This document shows positions 9,374-17,512 of a stretch of 64,000 nt of DNA, piece by piece. The number at the start of each line of letters is the position of its first letter. Position 1 is the stretch's first letter. Source of the DNA: an uncultured Flavobacteriaceae bacterium (GTDB taxonomy: Bacteria; Bacteroidota; Bacteroidia; Flavobacteriales; Flavobacteriaceae); contig CAJIYH010000004.1 of the NCBI GenBank assembly GCA_905181615.1, positions 1 to 64,000 of the forward strand, given 5' to 3'. A model generated the notes under the pieces. That model was not told the origin of the DNA. It made no database searches and saw nothing but the letters and a program-made list of their open reading frames with translations. Made by a program: the position numbers and the translations under genes.

Positions 9374-10690
9374 ATGGGTAAATACCTACTTAAATTACCG
9401 AAAATGGGCGAGAGCGTTGCTGAGGCAACACTGACAGCTTGGCTTAAAAATGTCGGTGATTCTATTGCAATTGACGAATCAATAGTTGAAGTAGCTACAG
9501 ATAAAGTAGATTCTGACATTCCCTCCGAAGTAGAAGGAGTGCTTTTAGAAAAGAAATTCAAAGTAAACGAAATAGCCCAAGTTGGCGATGTAATTGCCGT
9601 AATTGAAATAGACGGACCAGGCGAAAAAGTTGCTCCAGACTTTGAAGAAGCTATTACTCCAGTTGAGCCAATTGCAAAAGTAGAAATAGTAGAAGAAGAC
9701 CCAATAACAGTAATTGAAGCTGAAGTTTCTTCTGCCAAAGTTATTGTTGATTCACCCGAAATAAAAACAACGGAATCCAGTCGATTCTATTCGCCATTAG
9801 TTAAGAATATCGCAAAGGAAGAAGGTATAACTCTCACTGAATTAGAAACTGTTCGGGGAACAGGAGATAAAAATCGAGTTACCAAGAAAGATATTTTAGG
9901 ATACATAGCCAAAAGAACTACAAACCCGCTTGGTAAAAGTGATGGAAAAGTTCCAGATGTAACTCCCATAGTCGCTTCTGGACAAGATCAAGTTATTGAA
10001 ATGACCCGAATGGGAAAAATGATTTCAGATCATATGGTTAATAGCCGAAAAGTTTCTGCTCATGTTCAATCTTTTGTTGAAGTTGATGTAACCGACCTTT
10101 GGGAATGGAGAGAACGCATAAAAAATAAGTTTCAAAATAGAGAGCACGAAAAATTAACTTTCACTCCAATATTTATAGCTGCAGTTGTAAAGGCACTAAA
10201 AGAATTTCCTTTACTCAACAGTTCGGTTAGTGAAAATAAGATTATCCAAAAGAAAGGTATTAATATAGGAATGGCTACAGCTTTAGCAGACGGAAATTTA
10301 ATTGTTCCAGTCATAAAAAACACGGATCATCTTAATTTAGTCGGATTGGCAAGAGCAGTGAATGATCTTTCTATTCGTGCACGTGAAAATAAGCTAACAC
10401 CAGACGAAGTTCAAGGAGGAACCTACACGGTTACTAACGTAGGCAACCATGGTTCTATTACAGGAATCCCGATTATCAATCAACCTCAAGTAGGTATTTT
10501 GGCAATAGGTGTTATTCGTAAAATGCCTGCAGTAATTGAAACGGCTAATGGTGATTTTATTGGAATAAGAAGAAAAATGATTCTATGTCACAGTTATGAC
10601 CATCGAATCATTAATGGAGCTATGGGAGGGCAGTTTGTAAAAGCTGTCGGAAATGCACTAGAGCAATGGGACACAACAATAGACTTTTAA
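9374..10690 (+). CDS. Dihydrolipoamide acyltransferase (E2) of a 2-oxo acid dehydrogenase complex
   Basis: Lipoyl motif EVATDKVDSDIPSEVEG, peripheral subunit-binding domain, C-terminal LCHSYDHRIINGAMGGQF. Confidence 0.95.
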   Translation: MGKYLLKLPKMGESVAEATLTAWLKNVGDSIAIDESIVEVATDKVDSDIPSEVEGVLLEKKFKVNEIAQVGDVIAVIEIDGPGEKVAPDFEEAITPVEPIAKVEIVEEDPITVIEAEVSSAKVIVDSPEIKTTESSRFYSPLVKNIAKEEGITLTELETVRGTGDKNRVTKKDILGYIAKRTTNPLGKSDGKVPDVTPIVASGQDQVIEMTRMGKMISDHMVNSRKVSAHVQSFVEVDVTDLWEWRERIKNKFQNREHEKLTFTPIFIAAVVKALKEFPLLNSSVSENKIIQKKGINIGMATALADGNLIVPVIKNTDHLNLVGLARAVNDLSIRARENKLTPDEVQGGTYTVTNVGNHGSITGIPIINQPQVGILAIGVIRKMPAVIETANGDFIGIRRKMILCHSYDHRIINGAMGGQFVKAVGNALEQWDTTIDF

Positions 10691-10700
10691 ATAATTATAT

Positions 10701-11471
10701 ATGGGACTTGAACTACAAAGACCACTCTGCTTTTTTGATCTTGAAACAACTGGAGTAAATGTTGTTAATGATCGGATTGTAGAAATTGCGGTACTTAAAT
10801 TATTGCCTAATGGAAATAAAGAAGGTAAAACCTGGTTGGTAAATCCTGAAATGCCAATCCCAAAAGGAGCTTCTGATGTTCATGGAATAACAGATGATAG
10901 AGTCAAAGATGCCCCTAATTTCAAAGCCCTCTCTACAGAAATATACGCTTTTATGAAAGATTGTGATTGGGCCGGATTTAACTCAGATCGTTTTGACATA
11001 CCATTGATAGCTGAAGAATTTATGCGTGCGGAAGTTGATTTTGATCTTAAAAACCATAAAACAATTGATGTGCAAACCATTTTTCACAAAATGGAACAAC
11101 GAACACTAAGCGCTGCATTTAAGTTTTACTGTGATAAAGAACTCATTAATGCTCATTCTGCAATGGCAGATACCGATGCAACTTATGAAGTATTATTAGC
11201 ACAGTTAGACCGATATGAAGAGCTTGAAAATAATTTAGATTTTCTTAGTGAATTTTCTACTAGAAAAAGATCCCTTGATGTGGCAGGGTTTATAGTATTG
11301 AATAAAGAAGATCAGGCTTGTTTTTCTTTTGGAAAACACAAAGGTAAAACGGTGGATGAGGTTTTGGAAAAAGAGCCCGGCTATTTTGGATGGTTACTCA
11401 ATGCTGATTTCCCTTTATATACCAAAAAAGTTTTAACAGCGCTACGTTTAAGTAAATTTAATGGTGCTTAA
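10701..11471 (+). CDS. 3'-5' exonuclease, DnaQ/PolC-epsilon family
   Basis: ExoI FFDLETTGVNVVNDRIVEIA, ExoII GFNSDRFDIPLI, ExoIII HSAMADTDAT. Confidence 0.93.
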   Translation: MGLELQRPLCFFDLETTGVNVVNDRIVEIAVLKLLPNGNKEGKTWLVNPEMPIPKGASDVHGITDDRVKDAPNFKALSTEIYAFMKDCDWAGFNSDRFDIPLIAEEFMRAEVDFDLKNHKTIDVQTIFHKMEQRTLSAAFKFYCDKELINAHSAMADTDATYEVLLAQLDRYEELENNLDFLSEFSTRKRSLDVAGFIVLNKEDQACFSFGKHKGKTVDEVLEKEPGYFGWLLNADFPLYTKKVLTALRLSKFNGA

Positions 11472-11508
11472 AAAGGCCTCCTTTTTTGAATCTATAAAGT
11501 ATAAGCTT

Positions 11509-12120
11509 ATGAAAATAATATGTATTGGTCGAAATTATACGGATCATATAGAAGAATTAGAAAATGAAAGACCAGAAGACCCGGTTATTTTTTTAAAGCC
11601 AGAGACTTCCTTAGTATTAAAAAACCAACCCTTTTTTATTCCTCCGTTTTCAAATGATATTCACCACGAAGTGGAGGTTTTAATTCGAATAAATAAAATA
11701 GGTAAACATATCCAGCAAAAGTTTTCTTACAAATACTATAACGAAATTGGCTTAGGTATTGATTTTACTGCCCGCGATTTACAATCAAAATTAAAAGAAA
11801 AGGGATTGCCTTGGGAAAAAGCAAAAGCATTTGACGGAGCAGCAGTTGTAGGGGATTGGATTAATAAATCTGAATTACCTAATGTAGATGAACTGCAGTT
11901 CGAAATGACCAAAAATAATGAAGTAGTTCAAAGCGCTTCAACCTCTCTTATGCTTTGGAAAGTTGATGAGATAATTGCCTATGTTTCTCAATTCTTTACA
12001 CTCAAAATAGGAGATATAATATTCACAGGCACGCCAGCTGGAGTAGGTAAAGTGTCTGAAAATGACATCTTGGAAGGCTCTTTAGAAGGGCGTAAGTTAT
12101 TTTCCATTAAAGTAAAATAA
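11509..12120 (+). CDS. Fumarylacetoacetate hydrolase family protein
   Basis: ICIGRNYTDHIEEL, FLKPETSL, HHEVEVLIRI, FTGTPAGVGKV; ATG at 11509. Confidence 0.92.
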   Translation: MKIICIGRNYTDHIEELENERPEDPVIFLKPETSLVLKNQPFFIPPFSNDIHHEVEVLIRINKIGKHIQQKFSYKYYNEIGLGIDFTARDLQSKLKEKGLPWEKAKAFDGAAVVGDWINKSELPNVDELQFEMTKNNEVVQSASTSLMLWKVDEIIAYVSQFFTLKIGDIIFTGTPAGVGKVSENDILEGSLEGRKLFSIKVK

Positions 12121-12124
12121 ATAC

Positions 12125-13366
12125 ATGATTGCAGAAATAGTTAGTATTGGAGATGAAATACTTATAGGTCAAATCGTAAATACGAACGCAGTCCTTATAG
12201 CCAAAGAACTCAATAAAATAGGAATTGAAGTAGGACAAATAACTTCTATTTCAGACCGAAAAGAACACATTGAAAGTTGTTTAGATGATGCTCAAAAAAG
12301 AGCTCAGGTGATTATTCTAACTGGAGGTTTAGGGCCGACCAAAGATGATTTAACTAAACATACGCTTTGTTCATATTTTGATGATGTCTTAGTGAAAAAC
12401 CAAGTTGTGCTCGATCGAATAGAGGAGATGTTTGCCAAGTACGTTCCAACTCCAATAAACGATGAAAACAGAAAACAAGCTTTACTACCTTCTAAGGCTA
12501 AAGTGTTAAATAACTTCTTTGGAACCGCATCAGGTATGTGGTTTGAAATAGATGATAAGGTGGTTATATCCCTCCCAGGTGTTCCTTTTGAAATGAAAGC
12601 TCTAATAAGTAATGAAGTGATCCCTGCATTACAAAAACATTATACACGTCCATTCATTATTCACAAGACCCTTTTGACTTACGGTCTTGGGGAAAGTGTA
12701 ATTGCAGAAAGAATTGAACTTTGGGAAAACGATCTTCCCAAAGACATAAAACTGGCTTACCTTCCTAATCTAGGAAGAGTGCGGTTGCGATTATCCGGAA
12801 AAGGAACTGATGAAAATTTGCTTAATAATCGAATTGATGCAGAAATAGAAAAATTATACCCTCTAATTGGAGATATTATAATGGGTTTTGAAGAAGAAGC
12901 CTCGATTGAAGAACAGCTTCAAGCTCAATTTATAAAAACTAACAATTCTCTTGCGTTAGCAGAAAGTTGTACAGGAGGTAAAATAGCAAGTCGTTTGACT
13001 CAAATACCTGGTGCATCTAGATATTTTAAGGGGGGTATGGTTGCATACGCAACTGAAGTTAAAGTAAATTTATTAGGAGTTTCAAAAGGTCTGATAGATA
13101 ACTTTTCTGTAGTTAGTGCTCCTGTTGCAGAAGCCATGGCAGTTGGTGTTCGACAGCGATTTGGATCTACCATAGGGGTTTCTACAACAGGCAATGCAGG
13201 ACCATCTAAGGGCGATTCAGATGCTGATTTAGGAACTGTTTTTATTGCTGTTTCTTCTGTTAGTGGTGTTGTTAGTTATGAGCTTCATTTAGGTAAACAC
13301 AGAGAAAGGGTGGTTGAGAAAGCAGTTAATAAAGCCATGGAATTACTTCACAAAGAAGTTTTTTAG
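12125..13366 (+). CDS. cinA: CinA family protein (competence/damage-inducible protein A)
   Basis: EIVSIGDEILIGQIVNTNA, ILTGGLGPTKDDLTK, C-terminal ALAESCTGGKIASRLT. Confidence 0.95.
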   Translation: MIAEIVSIGDEILIGQIVNTNAVLIAKELNKIGIEVGQITSISDRKEHIESCLDDAQKRAQVIILTGGLGPTKDDLTKHTLCSYFDDVLVKNQVVLDRIEEMFAKYVPTPINDENRKQALLPSKAKVLNNFFGTASGMWFEIDDKVVISLPGVPFEMKALISNEVIPALQKHYTRPFIIHKTLLTYGLGESVIAERIELWENDLPKDIKLAYLPNLGRVRLRLSGKGTDENLLNNRIDAEIEKLYPLIGDIIMGFEEEASIEEQLQAQFIKTNNSLALAESCTGGKIASRLTQIPGASRYFKGGMVAYATEVKVNLLGVSKGLIDNFSVVSAPVAEAMAVGVRQRFGSTIGVSTTGNAGPSKGDSDADLGTVFIAVSSVSGVVSYELHLGKHRERVVEKAVNKAMELLHKEVF

Positions 13367-13490
13367 AAAGTTTTAATTTTCTTTATCCTTTGTATTTTCG
13401 GGCTCTATAACCTGTTTTTCTAAAGGGTTGGTTATGATAAAACAGGAAAAAAATGATTTTCAGGTATATTACCTAACAAAGACTTTAAAA

Positions 13491-13519
13491 TATGGGGTAA
13501 ACTATTTTGTTACTCCATA
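13491..13519. promoter_or_regulatory. Inverted repeat overlapping the putative rpmB promoter
   Basis: TATGGGGTAA-N9-TTACTCCATA; 9 of 10 Watson-Crick pairs plus one G:T. Confidence 0.55.
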
Positions 13520-13535
13520 AAAAACATTAAATTTG
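13506..13535 (+). promoter_or_regulatory. Bacteroidota-type promoter for the rpmB operon
   Basis: TTTG (13506-13509)-N18-TAAATTTG (13528-13535). Confidence 0.6.
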
Positions 13536-13570
13536 CAACCTGTTTTAAAAGAACAATAAAGTCTAGAATT

Positions 13571-13807
13571 ATGTCAAGAGTTTGTGAAATAAGTGGTAAA
13601 AGAGCAATGTTTGGTAACAATGTTTCTAAAGCCGTAAATAAAACGAAGCGTCGTTTTGAGGTTAACCTTATCAAAAAGAGATTTTTCATCCCTGAAGAAG
13701 ATAAGTGGATTAGCTTAAAAGTTACAGCTTCCGTATTAAAAACAATTAATAGAAAAGGAATTTCTGTTGTCTTGAAAGAGGCTAGAGCAAAAGGAAAATC
13801 CATCTAA
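13571..13807 (+). CDS. rpmB: 50S ribosomal protein L28
   Basis: MSRVCEISGKRAMFGNNVSKAVNKTKRRFEVNL is the L28 signature. Confidence 0.98.
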   Translation: MSRVCEISGKRAMFGNNVSKAVNKTKRRFEVNLIKKRFFIPEEDKWISLKVTASVLKTINRKGISVVLKEARAKGKSI

Positions 13808-13817
13808 TATATAGATC

Positions 13818-14000
13818 ATGGCAAGAAAAGGAAACCGTGTACAAGTGATACTTGAATGTACTGAACACAAAGAATCTGGAAGACCAGGTACTTCGCGTTA
13901 TATCACAACTAAGAATAAAAAAAACACCCCAGATCGATTAGAAATTAAAAAATTCAATCCGATCTTGAAGAAAATGACAGTTCACAAAGAAATTAAATAA
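13818..14000 (+). CDS. rpmG: 50S ribosomal protein L33
   Basis: [48 protein letters not shown]. Confidence 0.97.
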   Translation: MARKGNRVQVILECTEHKESGRPGTSRYITTKNKKNTPDRLEIKKFNPILKKMTVHKEIK

Positions 14001-14002
14001 TA

Positions 14003-14155
14003 ATGGCAAAGAAATCAGTAGCTACCCTGCAGACGGGATCGAAAAGACTTACCAAAGTAATTAAAATGATAAAAAAAGTTGACTCAAAAAGTTATTCTTT
14101 CGTAGAAACAATTACTACACCAGACGCTGTAAATGATTGGTTAAGTAAACACTAA
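14003..14155 (+). CDS. DUF4295 family small basic protein (50 aa; absent from supplied ORF track)
   Basis: Translated by hand: MAKKSVATLQTGSKRLTKVIKMIKKVDSKSYSFVETITTPDAVNDWLSKH; between rpmG and ftsY as usual in Bacteroidota. Confidence 0.93.
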   Translation: MAKKSVATLQTGSKRLTKVIKMIKKVDSKSYSFVETITTPDAVNDWLSKH

Positions 14156-14178
14156 ATTGAATTTATATTCTATTAAAT

Positions 14179-14207
14179 AAAAAGCTACTTTTACAGTAGC
14201 TTTTTTT
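14179..14207 (+). terminator. Rho-independent terminator of the rpmB-rpmG-DUF4295 operon
   Basis: AAAAGCTACT-TTTAC-AGTAGCTTTTTTT. Confidence 0.9.
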
Positions 14208-14220
14208 ATTTTACAATCTC

Positions 14221-15174
14221 ATGAGTTTATTAAAATCATTGTTTTCTGGAGATCAAGAGAAGAACCTTAATAAAGGTCTTGAGGCTACTCGTAAATCCTT
14301 TTTCTCAAAATTGGGAACGGCAATTGCCGGTAAGTCAACTGTAGACTCTGATTTACTTGATGATTTAGAAGAAGTTTTAGTTACAGCTGATGTAGGTGTT
14401 ATAACGACTCTTAAGATTATTGAAGCTATTGAGGCACGTGTTGCAAAAGATAATTATTTAGGCATAAAAGAACTTGGTAAAATTCTTAAAGAAGAAATAT
14501 CAAGAATACTAATCAACCAACAGCCACAAACTCCATTTTCTTTTTCTGATACTTATAAAAACCAGCCACATGTAATTATGGTAGTTGGAGTCAATGGTGT
14601 TGGAAAAACAACTACAATTGGAAAATTAGCACATCATTTTAAAGTGGCAGGTAAAAAGGTACTTCTTGGAGCTGCCGATACTTTTAGAGCTGGAGCTATT
14701 GATCAATTACAAGTTTGGGCTAATCGTTCGGATGTCCCTTTAGTGAAACAACAGATGGGAAGCGATCCAGCTTCTGTTGCATTTGACACTTTAGAGTCAG
14801 CAGTTAAGCAACAAGCCGACATTGTCATTATTGACACGGCTGGGCGTTTGCATAATAAAGTAAACCTAATGAACGAGCTTTCTAAAGTAAAGCGTGTTAT
14901 GGATCGGGTAATTCCAGCTGCTCCACACGAGGTGCTTTTGGTTTTGGATGGATCAACTGGTCAAAATGCTTTTGAACAAGCAAAACAATTTTCTCAAGCA
15001 ACGGAGGTTACTTCTCTAGCAGTCACCAAACTAGATGGTACTGCCAAAGGAGGAGTTGTTCTTGGTATATCTGATTCTTTTCAAATTCCAGTTAAGTTTA
15101 TTGGAGTAGGAGAAGGAATTGATGATTTACAAATTTTTAATGTACAAACATTTCTACATTCCTTTTTTAACTAA
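14221..15174 (+). CDS. ftsY: Signal recognition particle receptor FtsY
   Basis: GVNGVGKTTTIGKLA, ADTFRAGAIDQL, DTAGRLHNK, TKLDGTAKGG. Confidence 0.98.
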   Translation: MSLLKSLFSGDQEKNLNKGLEATRKSFFSKLGTAIAGKSTVDSDLLDDLEEVLVTADVGVITTLKIIEAIEARVAKDNYLGIKELGKILKEEISRILINQQPQTPFSFSDTYKNQPHVIMVVGVNGVGKTTTIGKLAHHFKVAGKKVLLGAADTFRAGAIDQLQVWANRSDVPLVKQQMGSDPASVAFDTLESAVKQQADIVIIDTAGRLHNKVNLMNELSKVKRVMDRVIPAAPHEVLLVLDGSTGQNAFEQAKQFSQATEVTSLAVTKLDGTAKGGVVLGISDSFQIPVKFIGVGEGIDDLQIFNVQTFLHSFFN

Positions 15175-15178
15175 GCAT

Positions 15179-16174
15179 ATGATAAAAAAAATTCTCAAAA
15201 TAATTTTAGGCATATTTGGACTTTTGTTCATTTTGTTTTTTTCAGGTCCAAAAGTAGAAGCTCCTATTCTTTACAAAGATTTACCAGCGGTTTCACAAAA
15301 TCTTACAGAATTAAATGATTGGATTAATTCGAATGAAGATACAATTTCAAACCTTAAAAAAGGAAACAGATCACGGATTGAATTTTTTGATTCAATTCCT
15401 CAGAAAACTAAATATGCAGTTATATACTTTCATGGTTTTTCTGCAAGTTCAGAAGAGGGAGCCCCTTTTCATCAAAACATAGCCAAACACTTCAAGGCAA
15501 ACTTATATTTACCTCGTCTGTATGGACATGGGATAGCTGGAGAAAGTCCTTTAGAGGACTTCACAGGAGATGCTTATATAGATAGCGCCAGAGAGGCACT
15601 GGCAGTTGCTAAAACCTTAGGAGATCAAGTAATTGTTCTTGGCACATCCAATGGAGGTACTTTAAGTCTTTTATTAGGTACCGATCCACAAGTTGTCTCT
15701 ATCGGTTTATATTCTCCAAACATCAGAATCAATGACCCGTTAGCTGGTCTAATAACGATGCCCTGGGGTCTTGATTTAGCTACATCTGTAGTGGGATCAG
15801 ATTATCACATCGTGCAAGGGATGGTATCCCCAAAAGAAAACTTTTGGACTCCTCGATATCATATGCAATCCCTTTCACACGTTCAGAAACTACTTGAAGT
15901 TGCTATGATTCCTGAAATGTTTGCTAAAATTAAAGTCCCTGTTTTTATGGGTTATTACTACAAAGATGAACAGAATCAAGACAATGTAGTTTCTGTCCCA
16001 GCTATGTTAGACATGTTTGAACAATTAGGAACGCCAAATGATAAAAAAGAAAAAATGGCATTTCCTGACTCAGGAGATCATGTAATGACTTCTCATATGA
16101 CGAGTAAAGATATTAAAGGGGTTACCCGGGAGAGTATTCGTTTTTTTGAAGCTCATTTGCCAACCAATAAATAA
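15179..16174 (+). CDS. Membrane-anchored alpha/beta hydrolase (carboxylesterase-like)
   Basis: N-terminal TM, YFHGFSASSEEGAP, nucleophile elbow GTSNGGTL, C-terminal SGDHVM; ATG at 15179. Confidence 0.85.
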   Translation: MIKKILKIILGIFGLLFILFFSGPKVEAPILYKDLPAVSQNLTELNDWINSNEDTISNLKKGNRSRIEFFDSIPQKTKYAVIYFHGFSASSEEGAPFHQNIAKHFKANLYLPRLYGHGIAGESPLEDFTGDAYIDSAREALAVAKTLGDQVIVLGTSNGGTLSLLLGTDPQVVSIGLYSPNIRINDPLAGLITMPWGLDLATSVVGSDYHIVQGMVSPKENFWTPRYHMQSLSHVQKLLEVAMIPEMFAKIKVPVFMGYYYKDEQNQDNVVSVPAMLDMFEQLGTPNDKKEKMAFPDSGDHVMTSHMTSKDIKGVTRESIRFFEAHLPTNK

Positions 16175-16204
16175 ACGTCGGATTCATCCAATAGAAAATT
16201 TCAT

Positions 16205-17506
16205 ATGCGTACAAAAAGCACAACCAAGAATAAAATTAATGTAATTACTTTAGGGTGTTCAAAGAACATATACGACTCCGAAGTTCTTATGGGTCAGCTT
16301 AAGGCAAATGATAAAGATGTAGTTCATGAAGAGGAAGGTAATATTGTAGTAATCAATACCTGTGGCTTTATTGATAATGCTAAAGAAGAATCGGTCAACA
16401 CAATTTTAGATAACATTCAGCGCAAAGAGGCTGGTGAAATAGACAAAGTATTCGTTACGGGTTGCTTGAGTGAACGTTATAAGCCAGATCTAGAAAAAGA
16501 AATTCCCAGTGTAGATCAATATTTTGGAACTAGTGAATTACCTCAATTACTAAAAGCTTTAGAGGCAGATTATAAGCACGAATTGTTGGGAGAGCGCATG
16601 ACAACAACTCCCAAAAATTTCGCTTATTTTAAAATTTCTGAAGGTTGTGATCGACCTTGTTCATTCTGTGCAATTCCATTAATGCGAGGTAAACACCGTT
16701 CAACTCCGATCGAAGAATTGGTGAAACAAGCAGAGTCTTTGGCTCGAGATGGAGTTAAAGAACTAATATTAATAGCTCAAGACCTTACTTATTACGGACT
16801 TGATATATATAAAAAACGAAACTTGGCAGAGCTTTTAAGGTCTTTGGCAAAAGTTGAAGGTATTGAATGGATTAGAATGCATTATGCATTTCCAACTGGT
16901 TTTCCTCTAGATGTTTTGGATGTAATGAAATCTGAACCTAAAGTTTGTAATTATTTAGATATTCCATTACAACATATTTCAGATGATATTCTAAAATCGA
17001 TGCGTAGAGGAACTACTAAAGAAAAAACCACTAAATTACTTCAGGAGTTTAGAAAACATGTCCCAGGGATTACAATCAGAACCAGTTTGATTGTGGGCTA
17101 TCCTGGAGAAACTTTGGATCATTTCGAAGAATTAAAAGCTTGGGTGAAAGAAATGCGTTTCGAACGCTTAGGCTGTTTCACATATAGTCATGAAGAAAAT
17201 ACCCACGCGTATCAATTGGTTGATGATGTGCCAGAAGAAGAGAAACAAAGACGCTCATCAGAAATAATGGATATTCAATCTCAGATTTCTTGGGAATTAA
17301 ACCAAGAAAAAATAGGCAATACTTACCGCTGTATTATTGACAGAAAAGAAGGTAACTTTTTTGTAGGTCGTTCAGAAATGGATTCACCCGATGTTGATAA
17401 TGAAGTACTTGTTGATGCTGCCAAATATTATCTTAAGCATGGAGAATACGTAGACCTCACTATTGTTGAGGCAGCAGATTTTGATCTTTATGCAGAACCT
17501 GCTTAA
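16205..17506 (+). CDS. rimO: Ribosomal protein S12 methylthiotransferase RimO
   Basis: TLGCSKNIYDSEVLMGQL, radical SAM CDRPCSFCAIPLMRGKHRS, C-terminal TRAM. Confidence 0.96.
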   Translation: MRTKSTTKNKINVITLGCSKNIYDSEVLMGQLKANDKDVVHEEEGNIVVINTCGFIDNAKEESVNTILDNIQRKEAGEIDKVFVTGCLSERYKPDLEKEIPSVDQYFGTSELPQLLKALEADYKHELLGERMTTTPKNFAYFKISEGCDRPCSFCAIPLMRGKHRSTPIEELVKQAESLARDGVKELILIAQDLTYYGLDIYKKRNLAELLRSLAKVEGIEWIRMHYAFPTGFPLDVLDVMKSEPKVCNYLDIPLQHISDDILKSMRRGTTKEKTTKLLQEFRKHVPGITIRTSLIVGYPGETLDHFEELKAWVKEMRFERLGCFTYSHEENTHAYQLVDDVPEEEKQRRSSEIMDIQSQISWELNQEKIGNTYRCIIDRKEGNFFVGRSEMDSPDVDNEVLVDAAKYYLKHGEYVDLTIVEAADFDLYAEPA

Positions 17507-17512
17507 GTACTT

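Noticed and set aside
9367-9738. 123-aa minus-strand ORF
   Set aside because: Antisense to the lipoyl/linker part of the E2 gene; Ser/Thr/Ile-rich composition is a mirror of the sense codons.
13510-13803. 97-aa minus-strand ORF over rpmB
   Set aside because: Fully antisense to L28, which has an unmistakable signature.
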